Source: Hexactinellida sp. DTS-2022
Taxonomy: Eukaryota > Porifera > Hexactinellida
Direction of reading: 5' to 3'
Assembly (NCBI GenBank): GCA_028753945.1
Contig: JAPNXP010000001.1
Coordinates: forward strand, 13,072,501-13,136,500
DNA: 64,000 nt
The notes beneath the pieces are model-generated. The model did no database searches. It was not told the DNA's origin and saw only the letters and a program-made list of their open reading frames with translations. How positions within the stretch are numbered: position 1 is the first letter of the stretch; every line of letters starts with the position of its first letter. Of this stretch, positions 42,686 through 54,754 are shown one piece after another. Made by a program: the position numbers and the translations under genes.

Positions 42686-42859
42686 GCTTAGTATAATAGG
42701 GAGATAAAAGTATCAATTTTGGGAAAATTTAGCCTGTTGTTAAAGTGAATTGAGCATAGAGCGAAAGAATAGCAAGGATTTCTAAGGTTATTAAGAATAA
42801 CAAAAACTTACCATAATTTCGTGCGACAGATTAATATTATTAACTTTAATGGTTTGAAT

Positions 42860-43363
42860 CAGAGAAGGAACCGGTCGGGTACCGGTCGGAACCTTGACCG
42901 GCCGGTCGAGGTCGAGATCTCTATATGATCTATTCGATATCATAATATCATAATTTGTTTTGATTGAATCTGGCTCCAATAGCCCTTGAGAGCTTAGTAG
43001 TCTTAAAGAAGGCTTCCTTAAATGGTCTATGGGCATAATATTTATTCCTAAATTATATGACATGGTACTACAGTAGATTCTTATTCTATAATTTATAAAT
43101 TATTGCTAGCCAGAGGCGAAGCCAGGAAGGGGCATGGGGGGAGGGGCATTAGCCCTCCTAATTTGAGGCTGTGAGCATAAAATCCTCATAGAGATTCCTT
43201 CTGAAACCCCTCTTCCCCCCCAGTGCCCCCCCTGGCGAAAAATCCTGTATCTGCCTCTGTTGTTAGCTATGATTGACCGGTCGACCGGCCGGTCGGGTCG
43301 GGTCAAATTTCCAACTGCACCAGTCGGGTCGGGTCATGAAAATCCCGACCGGTTCCATCTCTG
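42860..43363. mobile_element. hAT MITE with nested hAT MITE
   Basis: The outer ends cagagaaggaaccggtcggg and cccgaccggttccatctctg are inverted repeats, flanked by an exact 8-bp duplication gtttgaat (42,852-42,859 and 43,364-43,371). Inside, at 43,111-43,259, is a second element (cagaggcgaagccagg...gcctctg) with duplication ttgctagc/ttgttagc. The paralogous block at 38,670 has the empty site. Confidence 0.88.
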
Positions 43364-43749
43364 GTTTGAATCTAGTATTATAAACAAGAAAATATATCAA
43401 TAGCCCAATTTGGTCAAAGTCAATTTATAATTTCTATATTTTATGCGAAACTCAATATTGCCTATGGAATTTTATTTTACAATTTGTGGTGTCATTGTGG
43501 GATTAAGATTTATCAATTATCAAAATGAAGAAATGCGCCACACTAGTTTATGTTGCACAACTAATTTCTGCAAAATTGATTCATTAATTTCCGAGAAATT
43601 AAGTGTGAAGTGGTGCTCATTTTTCGCTCTAACTTCACGCTCGTATTCATAATTTCATATTACCCAGCACTCCATTTTATTCAAATAGAGATAATAAATT
43701 CTGATACACTATAGCAAAGTATATTTAATTGTATTACAGTGGATACTGG

Positions 43750-44035
43750 CAGTGGTGTACGCCTGTGCGCTGAGACTCGGCAGAGCGAGGGCCCACTCCT
43801 CTGGGCCCCGGACCCGTGGCACTGTGATAATACTGCTTACGACAATGTGCTACATTTATATGGGATTAGTATTGCCACTACCAATAGAATACTTCTTGCT
43901 AATCTCACTATTTAACGCTGTATATGTCACAATTAGTTATATAATCCAGACAATCTGTCTTGCGCTTCGCAGTTCGCACGTAAGACCCCCATCCTTTAGA
44001 TCGCCGAGAGGCCCAGGCCCCTTCGTACGCCACTG
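43750..44035. mobile_element. hAT-like MITE
   Basis: The ends cagtggtgtacgcctg and cttcgtacgccactg are inverted repeats. The flanks gatactgg and tatgctgt match at five of eight positions, a decayed duplication. It interrupts a ggatgctggttata tract intact at 39,027. The open frame across it is not a gene. Confidence 0.65.
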
Positions 44036-44129
44036 TATGCTGTTTATACAAACATTCTATTGTAAATACTCCTATGGCCGTAAACAATTTGATGTGCAAT
44101 ACAATCACACATAATATACTTTAGTATTA

Positions 44130-45260
44130 CGTTACGCGACTGTACCAGCTACGTAGCATTTGTAAAGTGCTACGACATTACCGTATCACTTTTCTAATTG
44201 ATTCCTTAATATTGGGGCTATATCTTACAATGTTATAATGCTATGAGTTTATTTGTTATTCTATCAATGTCCTATAGTATAAGAACTGCGAATTATGTTG
44301 TGCGTACCGTGTTGCTTCGAATCGGCGCCGGGTCAATAAAGACGGGATAGATATAATTGAGTTAAAACACATTAATTGATAACTGAAGTGTAATTAAAGT
44401 TATTTGGAAATTACAGTATATCTACTGTTGCTGAGAACCATTAGAACACAAGTAAATTATTTTCTGGAAATTTCCCAATTTTCAAGATAAATTTGGCCCA
44501 CGAGAACAATAAGCGCCGGGCACTTATTTGACGCAACACGCAGGGCCGAATTACCATATAAGCTAACTAAGCTATAGTTTGGGGGCCTTCGCATGTTTGT
44601 GGCCTCACAAAGTCTTAAGTAACTTCATTGATGTTTATTGTTATCTCACTGAAACAATGGCGTCGATTTGTCAAAATATTTGAGGGCGTTTTTAGTTCTA
44701 TTAAACTGAGCATAGAAAATCTTTTGGCCTAGTGGAGAATTGATACCACGACCCCAATTAACAACGTTCGATGAGACGAAGTGACTATTCTTTATAGTGG
44801 CGTCGTGCTTGAATACATTCTGGGGGGCACAGAGTGTCGTAGTTAGTGACCAGATCAATGTTTTTCGGGACAAGCCTCTAAAAAAGGGGGGGGGGGCACA
44901 GGAAATTTTGCATGGGCCCGGGTCCCCCCCCCCAGGGCCCATAGAGCACGATGCCACTGCACTGATTCTATATGTTTACATATCTAAATTCATTATTATT
45001 GTGAGATCGTTATTATAGTTAACAATGAAATAACCAAGAAGTTTAATCGGAAGAAATATTACAATAAGAATAACATAAGAGTAGCTAAATATACTATCTG
45101 GTTAACAAAGGACTAATTAGTTTCTAGTTGGGTGGTCTAAGCCAGGTAGTAAGAACTACACAGCATTAGTACTTCACACTTCACAATCCACAAGTTTTAT
45201 TTGCATGTTGTATATTATTTACGATTATTTGACACCATACGATATTTGGGGATTGGGACG
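44130..45260. other. Insert in the duplicated block, including a possible hAT MITE
   Basis: This 1.1 kb has no counterpart in the 38.5-39.5 kb copy. 44,796-44,959 has inverted ends agtggcgtcgtgc and gcacgatgccactg with inner G/C runs, suggesting a hAT MITE, but no clear target duplication. No gene is seen. Confidence 0.45.
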
Positions 45261-45635
45261 AATAGATACTCTCGCCCCTAACTTGAGTTTGGGAGCCGAC
45301 TGCCCTCTGTGATCCCTGGATCTACGCCTTGCCCTGAAATGGTTAGCCACTGAGCTAAGTAAGTAACTGCTAATTATAGTAAAGATAGACACTATTTGTT
45401 CTATAATTATTATCTCCACAATTAGTAACAATACTTGTCATAATGTCATTGCGAATTAATAAAGTCCGATTCCCTGGATAGCATCATATAGCCGATATCC
45501 ACTGTATTGCATATTTAGTTGTGATGAAATAGTGTGGACTATGCATATTTAGTGTTGTTAGACCATGGATAGTAGTATATAATGCGAGAAGCAACATAAA
45601 CAATTTATTCCAACGATAATACAGCTAGTAGAACT

Positions 45636-45897
45636 GTCACGGAAATGTTAGTCCCCTTGGAAAATTGGTCCTGGGGGACCAAAATTTTCATGGAAATTTG
45701 ATCCTTCTGTGGAAATTGGTCCCTCTGAGGTTTGGGTTTATTTAGTTACCGTATTTACTAGAATAGTAGCCTAGGCGATTCTTCCCCATATTGCATTATT
45801 GGGACAAAAATTTTTTAGGAATAAGCCTGTACTGGAAAATTGGGCCCCGAAATATTGGTCCCCAGGACCAATTTTTCGGGACCAATTTTTCAGTGAC
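45636..45897. mobile_element. MITE with gtcac termini
   Basis: The ends gtcacggaaa and tttttcagtgac are inverted repeats. Six bases, agaact, are repeated on both sides (45,630-45,635 and 45,898-45,903). The paralogous copy near 39,480 shows the empty site (gtagaactacac). The interior repeats aattggtcc/ggaccaatt motifs. Superfamily unassigned. Confidence 0.75.
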
Positions 45898-45904
45898 AGA
45901 ACTA

Positions 45905-46509
45905 CACTAACCGACACCAAGAGTATTTGAATAACAGAAATATTACTTCTTGCAACCGGTCCAATTCTGATGTACTCTTAATTAACCAGGCACATATGTA
46001 CTAACCATATTCTACTGTTATCGATTCGTATACGATATTGAACACATGTTTAAGGTTTATTCCCATTAATTATTCAATGAGAATGCTTCCAGTGTCTAGC
46101 ACCATGCTATACTGAATATAATTATATCTGAATTATTCATTATTTGTGGAATTATCTCTAAGTTATGGAATATTACAATATATTTGAGATATTCTCACTA
46201 AAATAACAAACTATAATAAGGAAACAACCGCAAAGACATCATTAGAAATGAGTAATACTAGTGGCTTACTTTGCCACCATCAATATTTGATTTTGTCGAG
46301 CACTGCTGCTGTTGAGGTTAGACATTCTGAATATAGTGGGCCGCTTCTATATTTTTGGCCCCTGTGAACTGCATATACGGTCCTGTATTAAGTATGTCAT
46401 GAGTACATAAACTTATATCTGAATTAAAATTTATCAGCCTAATTGTGGAAGTATTGTATGTAGTATTAATACTAATTATAGTTGTTGAAATACTTTTGGC
46501 CGGTTAGTG
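45905..46509. mobile_element. mariner-like element, non-autonomous
   Basis: The ends cactaaccgacaccaagag and cttttggccggttagtg are inverted repeats, with TA at both sides (45,903-45,904 and 46,510-46,511). The body shares 45,990-46,260 with 15,840-16,100 and 40,240-40,430. No transposase. Confidence 0.65.
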
Positions 46510-46511
46510 TA

Positions 46512-47845
46512 TTTACATTTAGATGCTTCAACTTGGCTATTTACATAAAACGACGTGTAAAGTGTAAAAAATAGCAGTTTTTTTGAATCTTTTTATGAAG
46601 GTGTTAAGCGAATATTGTGTCGGGAATAAAATCATATTGTTCAGCTACTTTTGGCTGATTAGTGAAAGTAGAACCTCGATAATAAATAAGGGGAGACTGG
46701 AGAAATATGTTGGCATTATCGGAAATTTCTATTTGCCGTCATAATGTCATGGTAGTTACCATGCATTAATTTGTATATTGGCTAAGGGAATTAACCGATA
46801 TTTCGCCATCATGCCTTATCTGTTTCGGCGACTGATTTTGAAGGATTGTTTGTTTGTTGAAAGTTGTATTATATTTCAAAAAGTCATCCTATCAGCCATA
46901 CTTGATTGCTTTTAAGCAGTTGCAGTTCTTTTAATCATATCATTGGGATTTGGCACTCTACGTACCTCCCACGTCTAAGATCAGCTACTAGCTATAGTTA
47001 AATTCCCATGTACTACATATGTATCGAAAATATTCAAAATCAATATAGTGCATCTTAATATAGTGACACATTATTATTGTGATTCACTTAATACAGGGCC
47101 GTATATGACAGTGAGAAAGCCAAAAACATACAAGGCCAAATATAATATTGATTCAATTTTCAGCCAAACTTTGACCCAAATCAACAGCCAATCGAACTTT
47201 CTAGTGGCTACCATATGCCGTATTCACTCGAACAATCGCCCTCCTCCTAAGCGATATAAAATTAAAACCCAAATTAAATGCTAAATAGACCTGCATTTAA
47301 CTAGGTAACTTGGAAAATCCGGAAATTTTTTATAATACAACACCAGATGAGCACTAAGGGGATTTGTTTAACGGAATAATAGTGCTTAAAGTATTTCCTC
47401 AAATAGAAAATAGCAATAAATACGATAACAAATTAATTTCAATCTATATGTTTTGGACAAAGTGGGTCATCCTATGCACGAATATATGTCAATATATAAC
47501 AGATATATTTGTAATGTAGGCTATTGATTAAGTGTAAATGAATTTTTGATGTTGTGTAAAAATGAGACGAAATATATCAAAAATGGAATGGTAGCTTCTG
47601 ATAGAAAACATTAGATAAGATCCCAAACCCGATCCTAGTATGTAAGTGAATCTACACTCCGATCACAATCCTTAAAAAACGATCGCTATAAAAATGATAG
47701 ATAGAAAACTCTTATGCCCCATGTATTATGACTTTATGAGTAAATATTAATTATCACATTGGTTATAGACCACATTTGAGTATGTAGATAAGAATTATCC
47801 TAACATTAATTTAACCAATGCATTATTTGTGTAGAATTCCGGAAA
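46512..47845. other. NLR-2 upstream region
   Basis: AT-rich. A further degenerate mariner-like end is near 46,660. The frame 47,048-47,284 is short and unsupported. No similarity to the NLR-1 promoter side was seen, so the two paralogs have unrelated immediate upstream DNA. Confidence 0.45.
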
Positions 47846-50800
47846 ATGGCAATCGAAGAGCTCTCTGCCTTAACGGAACTCACCAACAAGTTAACATCCG
47901 AAGAAATACTACTAATCAAGAATGAAATTGGTATCCCAGAAGGATTGTGTGAAGATATCACTCAAAAATCGAATTTCCTAATCGCAATGAAACAATGGAA
48001 AGGTAGAGACGCCCACAAGTTCTATCTGGCCCTACAGCACATCCGACCCGACTTGTCAGAAATAGCTTGTGATGTAAAGTGGCTATGCGCCTCATCCCCA
48101 GTAGAAACCGAATTCCAAGAGGAGGAACTGTCAATCAAAACTCTAATCAATCTACTGAGAGATGAAATCCCTCTGGATAAATGGACGTTAATATACATAG
48201 CACTGATAAATGAACCAATTGAGAATATCAGTTTTGAGATGGTCATGAACAAACTGATGGAAAACGGATTTATTCAGAAAGACCTAATAAATCTGACAAA
48301 GATCCTGGTGGGAATCCAAAGAAATGACGTGGTTGTACAATTGAAGGTCTACATTAATTTATTCTCGAAAATGCAGGAAGGAGAGTTTGAAAGCAAATTT
48401 AAGCGAGAGATCGGAATGCAGGAAAAAGAATTGAAAGAATGGGAATCCAATCTCAAACTATTCTCTCTATTTCAACATGGAAAAGTCAAGGAGATGATGG
48501 GCTCAGACAAATATGCGAGTCTAGCTGATGTGTATATCGACTTGACAATATTGAAGGAAGAACCACAGGAAATTAACTTGGAGGACGAAACAACCTATAA
48601 CGAGATCGCAATGTTGAGAAGGATTGCGAAAGAGGGTGGTTGGAAAAAGACAGTTGATTTCACTGAGGAAATAGTGACATATGAACGCACAAAACCAGAG
48701 ATTTGGTGCATAATCGGGAATCCAGGGTGTGGGAAAACGTTTCTAGCAAAGCGAACGGCACTGCGATTCAGTAGCAGCGAATTAGTCGCCATTAAATATT
48801 CAATCTCCATTCCTTGCCGCAATACCGATTGGCATTCCATGGAAGCAACACGTTATGAAGTGGGAAGCAAAATAGATTCCGAATTTAAGCAAAAATGGTT
48901 GGTGCTGGGGTTGCCCATGGGATCTAGTTGGTCAAACGATTTAGCAAAGCATCTTAACCAATCAGATGGAGAGGAACTCCTCTTAATTATAGACGGCATG
49001 GATGAATTCACCAAGAGGGTTCCATTCAAAGATACGTTTCTATGTTTGCTACTGAAGCGACAAACGCTAATACGATCCACGATTATTGTCACGAGTCGCC
49101 CCGGTGCATGGACTCTCATCTCCTCTACACACAAACTGAAAATAGACAGATACTATAAAGTGCTAGGATTCTCGCCAAAGAATAGAAATCTCTATTTCAA
49201 AAAACAGATAACTAACAAAAAGAAATTAACGGAATGCTTTAACCTAATGAAAAGACACGATGAGATGAAGCAACTATCCCTAATACCCGTAAACGCATCG
49301 TTATTCGCGGCACTACTGAAAGGAGAGGATTCTACCTCCATTAATACGCTAACCAAGCTCTACTACGAATTAGTACTGTACATGATCAGGAGAGAATTAA
49401 TAAGAATGGGCCTAAAAGAGTACTCTCGAGTCTCACGCATTTCAAACCTCCACACAGACATACTAGCCTGCCTGCATAGAATAGGATTCATAGCAATCCT
49501 CGGAGTGGCAAACAGAGATCTGGTATCGGAAGAGACAGTAACTCTCAATTTGGGACAGGAAGAATACCCATGCCAGTGCTTAGGTCTAGCTCACGAGCAC
49601 TACCGAAAGGAATCCGTCGGCCTTATGAAACAAGTGTGGACATTTGTCCACCTGACTATGCAGGAGTTCGTATCTGCCCTCTATTTGGAACACACTAGCT
49701 GGATTAAGCAGTGCTACAGTGTTAGGTATATTTCCCACTCCGAGGCTAACTTATCCCTGTTCCGAATGGTAGTCAGGTTCCTCTGTGGACTCCTGTCTGA
49801 TAAAGCAGCTGCTCTTCTTTCCATCCTATACAGGTACCTGACTCCTCAGCCCATTCAGCTTATCGATATGCCTATGAGCTATCAACTTACTTACAGTCAT
49901 TTGTATCACCATGAAGGTTGGAATCTATTTACCAAAATCTATTTCCAATTAGCCTCAATTTTATTCGAAACTTACTCAGATTCAATTCCTTTTTGGTTCA
50001 ATAACTTCAAACAGCACTTTCCGATGCCAGTGTATCTGTATGTACGAGAATCCGTCTCTCCCAATGAATGGATTTGTTTTATTCAGACTCTCAAACTCGT
50101 TCGTCGAATTCAACTCATTTATATCGACACTAGTCATATCAATCCGACTCAATTCAAATCTTTTATACAAGAAATGGGAATCTGTTCCATTAATTTGTTA
50201 GCTTTGCGCTTCTATGAGTATGATTTCACTACAGTCCTATCGTATACCGAAACAATTAGAGAGACAGGAATTAAGAATGACACTAAAGTTAGTATTGAGC
50301 TACATAGCTGTGATTTCAGTGCTGAGACAGATGTTAATCTTTTTCCTACGCCAACCAATCAGATTAACGACAGCTTGAAACTAATTAGTAATAATTATTC
50401 ACATAAAGCACTTCAGGAATTAACCAATCTATTCTCTGCTATTCAATGCTTATGTGTTTATGAATATGAATCTAGAACTAAATACGACATTATGGTACCA
50501 GCTCTGTGTCAGGCGACACAACTAAGAGTATTGCACCTCAATACCATTCCTTCTAAACGCATTCCTAGCCTAACAGCTGTGCTACCTCAGTTCTCTAAGC
50601 TACAAGAGATTGGACTCGGTAAATCCTCACTGATACCTGCAATTACTCATCTGTCAAATCTAACTTATCTACGAATACAAGATTATTCAACACAAGACAC
50701 AACTCTCTGTGATTATTTGTTGCAGATTATTAAAGGGAACAGCCACTCGTTAAGAGGAATAGATTTGTGGTATTTGAACAAAATTGGATTGAATAATTGG

Positions 50801-51193
50801 AGTTTACTTCTCAATAGTTTGGAACTTTGTACTAATTTAGTTCAGCTAAGGCTATGGCTCATTACTCTACCATCTAATGACGTCACTCACTGGAGTAGCG
50901 CTGTTAAACAAATGAAGTCAATAGTTGAATTGCTATTCTATAAAGTCCCCCTCTCTGACACAGGATTATTATCTCTCTGTGAAGGCCTGATATACCATCC
51001 TGCTATTAGGAGTCTAGAGCTATTAGACTGTGAGCTGACTTCTGTATCATGTGAGCCTCTAGCTAACCTAATTCCAACTGTCTCACAGCTGGAGACACTG
51101 ATAGTCAGGGGACTATCTGAACCTGACAGAGATCCTATCTCGTTACTCAAGGAAACAGCTGATGAGTTTGGTATTGAGCATAAGTTATCTTAA
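47846..51193 (+). CDS. NLR-2: NACHT-LRR innate immune receptor
   Basis: A 1,115-residue intronless gene starting at an ATG preceded by ggaaa. Domain order matches NLR-1. Two death-fold modules like death-effector domains lie at about residues 3-80 and 95-172 (FYLALQHIRPDL; LMENGFIQKDL...GIQRNDVV). A helical linker runs to about 280. NACHT has Walker A GNPGCGKT (291-298), Walker B LLIIDGMDE (379-387) and sensor TSRP (416-419). The winged-helix box FVHLTMQEFVSA is at 600-611. LRRs run from about 860 to 1,090. The role inferred from the family is a cytoplasmic pattern sensor that assembles a death-fold signalling complex. Its 3' third is far closer to NLR-1 at DNA level than the rest. All nucleotide-binding residues are intact. 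Confidence 0.9.
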   Translation: MAIEELSALTELTNKLTSEEILLIKNEIGIPEGLCEDITQKSNFLIAMKQWKGRDAHKFYLALQHIRPDLSEIACDVKWLCASSPVETEFQEEELSIKTLINLLRDEIPLDKWTLIYIALINEPIENISFEMVMNKLMENGFIQKDLINLTKILVGIQRNDVVVQLKVYINLFSKMQEGEFESKFKREIGMQEKELKEWESNLKLFSLFQHGKVKEMMGSDKYASLADVYIDLTILKEEPQEINLEDETTYNEIAMLRRIAKEGGWKKTVDFTEEIVTYERTKPEIWCIIGNPGCGKTFLAKRTALRFSSSELVAIKYSISIPCRNTDWHSMEATRYEVGSKIDSEFKQKWLVLGLPMGSSWSNDLAKHLNQSDGEELLLIIDGMDEFTKRVPFKDTFLCLLLKRQTLIRSTIIVTSRPGAWTLISSTHKLKIDRYYKVLGFSPKNRNLYFKKQITNKKKLTECFNLMKRHDEMKQLSLIPVNASLFAALLKGEDSTSINTLTKLYYELVLYMIRRELIRMGLKEYSRVSRISNLHTDILACLHRIGFIAILGVANRDLVSEETVTLNLGQEEYPCQCLGLAHEHYRKESVGLMKQVWTFVHLTMQEFVSALYLEHTSWIKQCYSVRYISHSEANLSLFRMVVRFLCGLLSDKAAALLSILYRYLTPQPIQLIDMPMSYQLTYSHLYHHEGWNLFTKIYFQLASILFETYSDSIPFWFNNFKQHFPMPVYLYVRESVSPNEWICFIQTLKLVRRIQLIYIDTSHINPTQFKSFIQEMGICSINLLALRFYEYDFTTVLSYTETIRETGIKNDTKVSIELHSCDFSAETDVNLFPTPTNQINDSLKLISNNYSHKALQELTNLFSAIQCLCVYEYESRTKYDIMVPALCQATQLRVLHLNTIPSKRIPSLTAVLPQFSKLQEIGLGKSSLIPAITHLSNLTYLRIQDYSTQDTTLCDYLLQIIKGNSHSLRGIDLWYLNKIGLNNWSLLLNSLELCTNLVQLRLWLITLPSNDVTHWSSAVKQMKSIVELLFYKVPLSDTGLLSLCEGLIYHPAIRSLELLDCELTSVSCEPLANLIPTVSQLETLIVRGLSEPDRDPISLLKETADEFGIEHKLS

Positions 51194-51320
51194 CTTCTCA
51201 TCTCTGCTAATAAGGTATGTATTCACATTATTATCTGTTAATAAAATAAACTCCGGTGTATCGAGTCACTTTGTTCCGAGGATAATTTGAAGATAATTTG
51301 ACAAGATTAAGCGGAGTACT
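51194..51320 (+). other. NLR-2 3' flank with polyadenylation signal
   Basis: Conserved with the NLR-1 3' flank. It contains aataaa at 51,240-51,245. A splice-donor-like aagGTATGT sits about 20 bases after the stop. From 51,320 to 51,750 no gene or repeat is recognised. Confidence 0.55.
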
Positions 51321-51761
51321 CGACAACCTGAAATAATTAATATAGAACTACAGTTTACTGCTAGAATATGAATACCTGCATAATTATTCTTTGCGCCAGT
51401 GATATATAAATACATTCAGTAACGCACTCGACACAGTTAAACTAATATTGACCCTATTAATTCAATATTTTAGATTTTGTTAGCGAATACTTTGTCAATT
51501 AACCAAAGTACCTCCAATAATGCCAAATCTAGACTCAAATAACATAATTTTGACCCGTTTAAATTAAAAAATTTTTGTATCAACTAATATCTGCATCATT
51601 TCGTTCCTAATACGAGCGATTGACTCCACTAATGCATTTGTTTACCTCGATTATATATGTAACTGTGTTATATAGTTTGTTGTTGTTACAACATTCTATA
51701 CCGAATTTCCATTTGACTCTAAGTGATATTTAACTTTCACTATCAGTTCTATAAGAGCCAT

Positions 51762-53219
51762 CACGGACTACTAGATACCCGGACGCGACAAAGCCAAACC
51801 ACAGTCAAAAATGCGTAGGCTGAACATTGTATGACTGAAAATATGGTCAATTCTGTATTTTTAGTCACTAAATTTGGTATCTAACGCAATCTTTGGGCGC
51901 TGAATTCAAAAATGACAATTTCAAGGTTCAAAAACTCACTCCCCGCCCTAATTTTGGCAAAAAGGCGTAGTCACACCCAAATATGGTCAATTCCATATTT
52001 TTGTTCTATTACTTCATCATAACACTAAATTCGCAATATCCTCTTAACTAGGAATGATATTGTTGAAAATATTATTAATAAATTGTTCAGCTAAATATAT
52101 ATTACTACGTTACGGTCGTGACCTTCGGTATACAAGGCCTGACTTGCTAGGCGAAAATTTGTGTACCATGGATTACTTAAAGTGCATTGAAAAATGGAGA
52201 ATTGATCTTTATTCCAATAATTAGCAATGATAGAGCTGAAAAGTGTATTATAGCTATATAGGAATATGGTATCCAGGTATACATAGCACTCTCCAGAATT
52301 GTGATATGTCATCATCTGATGACGTTATGGTAATTTTGGTTGCGAATTATCTTGTTTTTCTAGCATACTTTTAACATAGTTAAACGCGTTATAAATGTTC
52401 AAAATTGGAACATGGTTATACCCAGAAGTAGTTGAATAAAATATATCGAAATTATAAATGGAATGTTGACACATTCCTCGGTTGCCATGAAAAATGTATA
52501 TTTCTAAAATGTGCCATAACTCAAAAACTATGAATGTTATGTAAACTAGACTGGTACTGATCTATCTGGAATAGGTAACTTCCTATTCATCGATAATACA
52601 TTTTCTATGCCTAACTTCAATAATCTTTGAGATAATGAGATAATTAACACTTAATTCATTATTAGGTAATGACTCACTATCTAAAAGATTATAGCTATGT
52701 ATACCTGGATACCATATTCCTATATAGCTATAATACACTTTTCAGCTCTATCATTGCTAATTATTGGAATAAAGATCAATTCTCCATTTTTCAATGCACT
52801 TTAAGTAATCCATGGTACACAAATTTTCGCCTAGCAATTCAGGCCTTGTATACCGAAGGTCACGACCGTAACGTAGTAATATATATTTAGCTGAACAATT
52901 TATTAATAATATTTTCAACAATATCATTCCTAGTTAAGAGGATATTGCGAATTTAGTGTTATGATGAAGTAATAGAACAAAAATATGGAATTGACCATAT
53001 TTGGGTGTGACTACGCCTTTTTGCCAAAATTAGGGCGGGGAGTGAGTTTTTGAACCTTGAAATTGTCATTTTTGAATTCAGCGCCCAAAGATTGTGTTAG
53101 ATACCAAATTTAGTGACTAAAAATACAGAATTGACCATATTTTCAGTCATACAATGTTCAGCCTACGCATTTTTGACTGTGGTTTGGCTTTGTCGCGTCC
53201 GGGTATCTAGTAGTCCGTG
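51762..53219. mobile_element. P-like foldback element with ~550-bp inverted repeats
   Basis: The ends cacggactactagatacccg and cgggtatctagtagtccgtg are perfect inverted repeats that continue for about 550 bases on each side (51,762-52,315 and 52,669-53,219). The duplication gagccat is exact (51,755-51,761 and 53,220-53,226). The CACGGAC start resembles the first P element (cacggacacc), so it is probably mobilised by that family. The mirrored 73-74-residue frames in the arms (52,091-52,315 and 52,669-52,890) encode nearly the same peptide only because the arms are copies. Confidence 0.88.
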
Positions 53220-53565
53220 GAGCCATTAACCACTGCATCTATATTTACTTAACAACTGCTATACAGATAGTTATTAGCCACTTGGTTAACCACTCCCTCT
53301 GTTTGATACCTTCTCTGTCTCCTCTAGACTACACCTCGTATTCCTCTCCTCTCCAGTCTCCCTCTCGTTCTTATCTGTTTATTCGTATTTGGAACTAACT
53401 TTAGTGTTTGTTTGTGTATTATCTTGTTTATATTTATCAATAAACACTCTCTCAATTGAATTGTGTTCGATCTTACTGAGTCTACTTGAATTAATGCAAT
53501 CCTTTACATAACTAAACATTACATCTACGAACATGAATCTACTTAAATACCAGTTTTCACTTATA

Positions 53566-53651
53566 CAGTGGAATTGCTTTATTAGCAACATTGCTCATTT
53601 GGCAACCAAATTTCATGCAAAATGCGAGTTGCTAATAAAGCAATTCCACTG
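53566..53651. mobile_element. 86-bp hairpin MITE (Tigger/pogo-like)
   Basis: The ends cagtggaattgctttattag and ctaataaagcaattccactg form near-complete hairpin arms. TA is on both sides. The neighbouring 53,230-53,560 holds no gene. Confidence 0.8.
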
Positions 53652-53757
53652 TAATTAAAACTAATTCCTTATATAGTATCTGTTTTGGGACTTATATACG
53701 AATTATTTGCATTATTTTCAACTCACTGAGTCTACTCTATAGAATACTTTAACAAAG

Positions 53758-54040
53758 GACTGTAGGCTGCCAGCTAGGGCCCTGGTACTTGGGTCCATTG
53801 TGTACTTATTGATATTTCGTAATCCGCTAATGCTAGACATAGGAAATGTATTATTGTCGTATAGGAAGTCATTTTTTGGGAATCCATCGGTCATATTGCC
53901 TAATCTCAAATATTTGTGGAATGTGACTTATGTGAGTTTTGCGGTTATCACACCATTTCCATGTACGTATGGTAATAATCTCAAATTCTCGACTTCAGTT
54001 AGAGTTAGACATAAGAAATGTATTATTGTCGAATAGGAAG
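53758..54040. repeat. Single arm related to the 41-kb foldback
   Basis: The tract from ggactgtaggctgccagct through ttattgatatttcgtaatcc to cgacttcagtt is related to 41,130-41,290. It also occurs inverted at about 59,440-59,680, inside duplication copy 2. From 54,041 to 54,470 no gene is seen. Confidence 0.65.
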
Positions 54041-54472
54041 TATATGGTCTACTCTAAAACAATCACTGGAAAAAAGTATACGTTAATGCTACTGTAATCA
54101 CCTCACAATCCAATAAATATATTGGATGGATTGGACGTGTTTTGGGCTATTAGAGGGAACCTGTTAGATAGAACCAAAACTGTATAATCGAGATATTAAC
54201 ATTAACTCGTTAACTCTAACTAGCAGCATGACAATGGGTAGCACTTCCCATAGCTCGATACAAATCATATTTTAATCCAATTGTTATTATTTGTAACAGC
54301 GACGTTAGTCACAAGAGCTCATGTGTGGAATCTAAAGTTAATATAACAGCTGTTTCTCTGGGAATAGGCAGAGCATTAATCGCTTCTCAAACTTGGAAAG
54401 CGGAGCGAACCTAAATTCAATTGTGGCCAGCTTCCGTCTTCGTAATGGGCGAGCTTTTTCGGTTCCTTTGTA

Positions 54473-54754
54473 CATTACACCCTCGATAATCCGAACATGA
54501 AATTCCAAATATTTTTCGTATTCAAGTGGGGAAAATCATTAATATTTGTATATTATACCGGAATTATACGAAAATCAGTCCTTGACGGGTATTTATGTGG
54601 TGTACTAAATGTTAAGTTTGGATGTAAAAGTCTGGACAAGTTTGGTTCGGATTATCGGGGTCTCATTTTATAGATTCTTATAGTGAATGTCACTAATCGG
54701 AACAGAAATATTTTGAATCGGAACACTTCTGTTCGGATTAGTGAGGGTGTACTG
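54473..54754. mobile_element. Tigger/pogo-like MITE
   Basis: The ends cattacaccctcgataatccg and cggattagtgagggtgtactg are inverted repeats between TA dinucleotides. The interior repeats the attc/gaat-type aatccgaac motif. No ORF. Confidence 0.65.

Noticed and set aside
43752-44114. 120-residue frame with hydrophobic stretches
   Set aside because: Begins inside and spans a hAT-like MITE; no homolog recognised.
52091-52890. Two mirrored frames encoding the same short peptide
   Set aside because: They occupy the two arms of a foldback element, so identity follows from the inverted repeat and not from protein selection.
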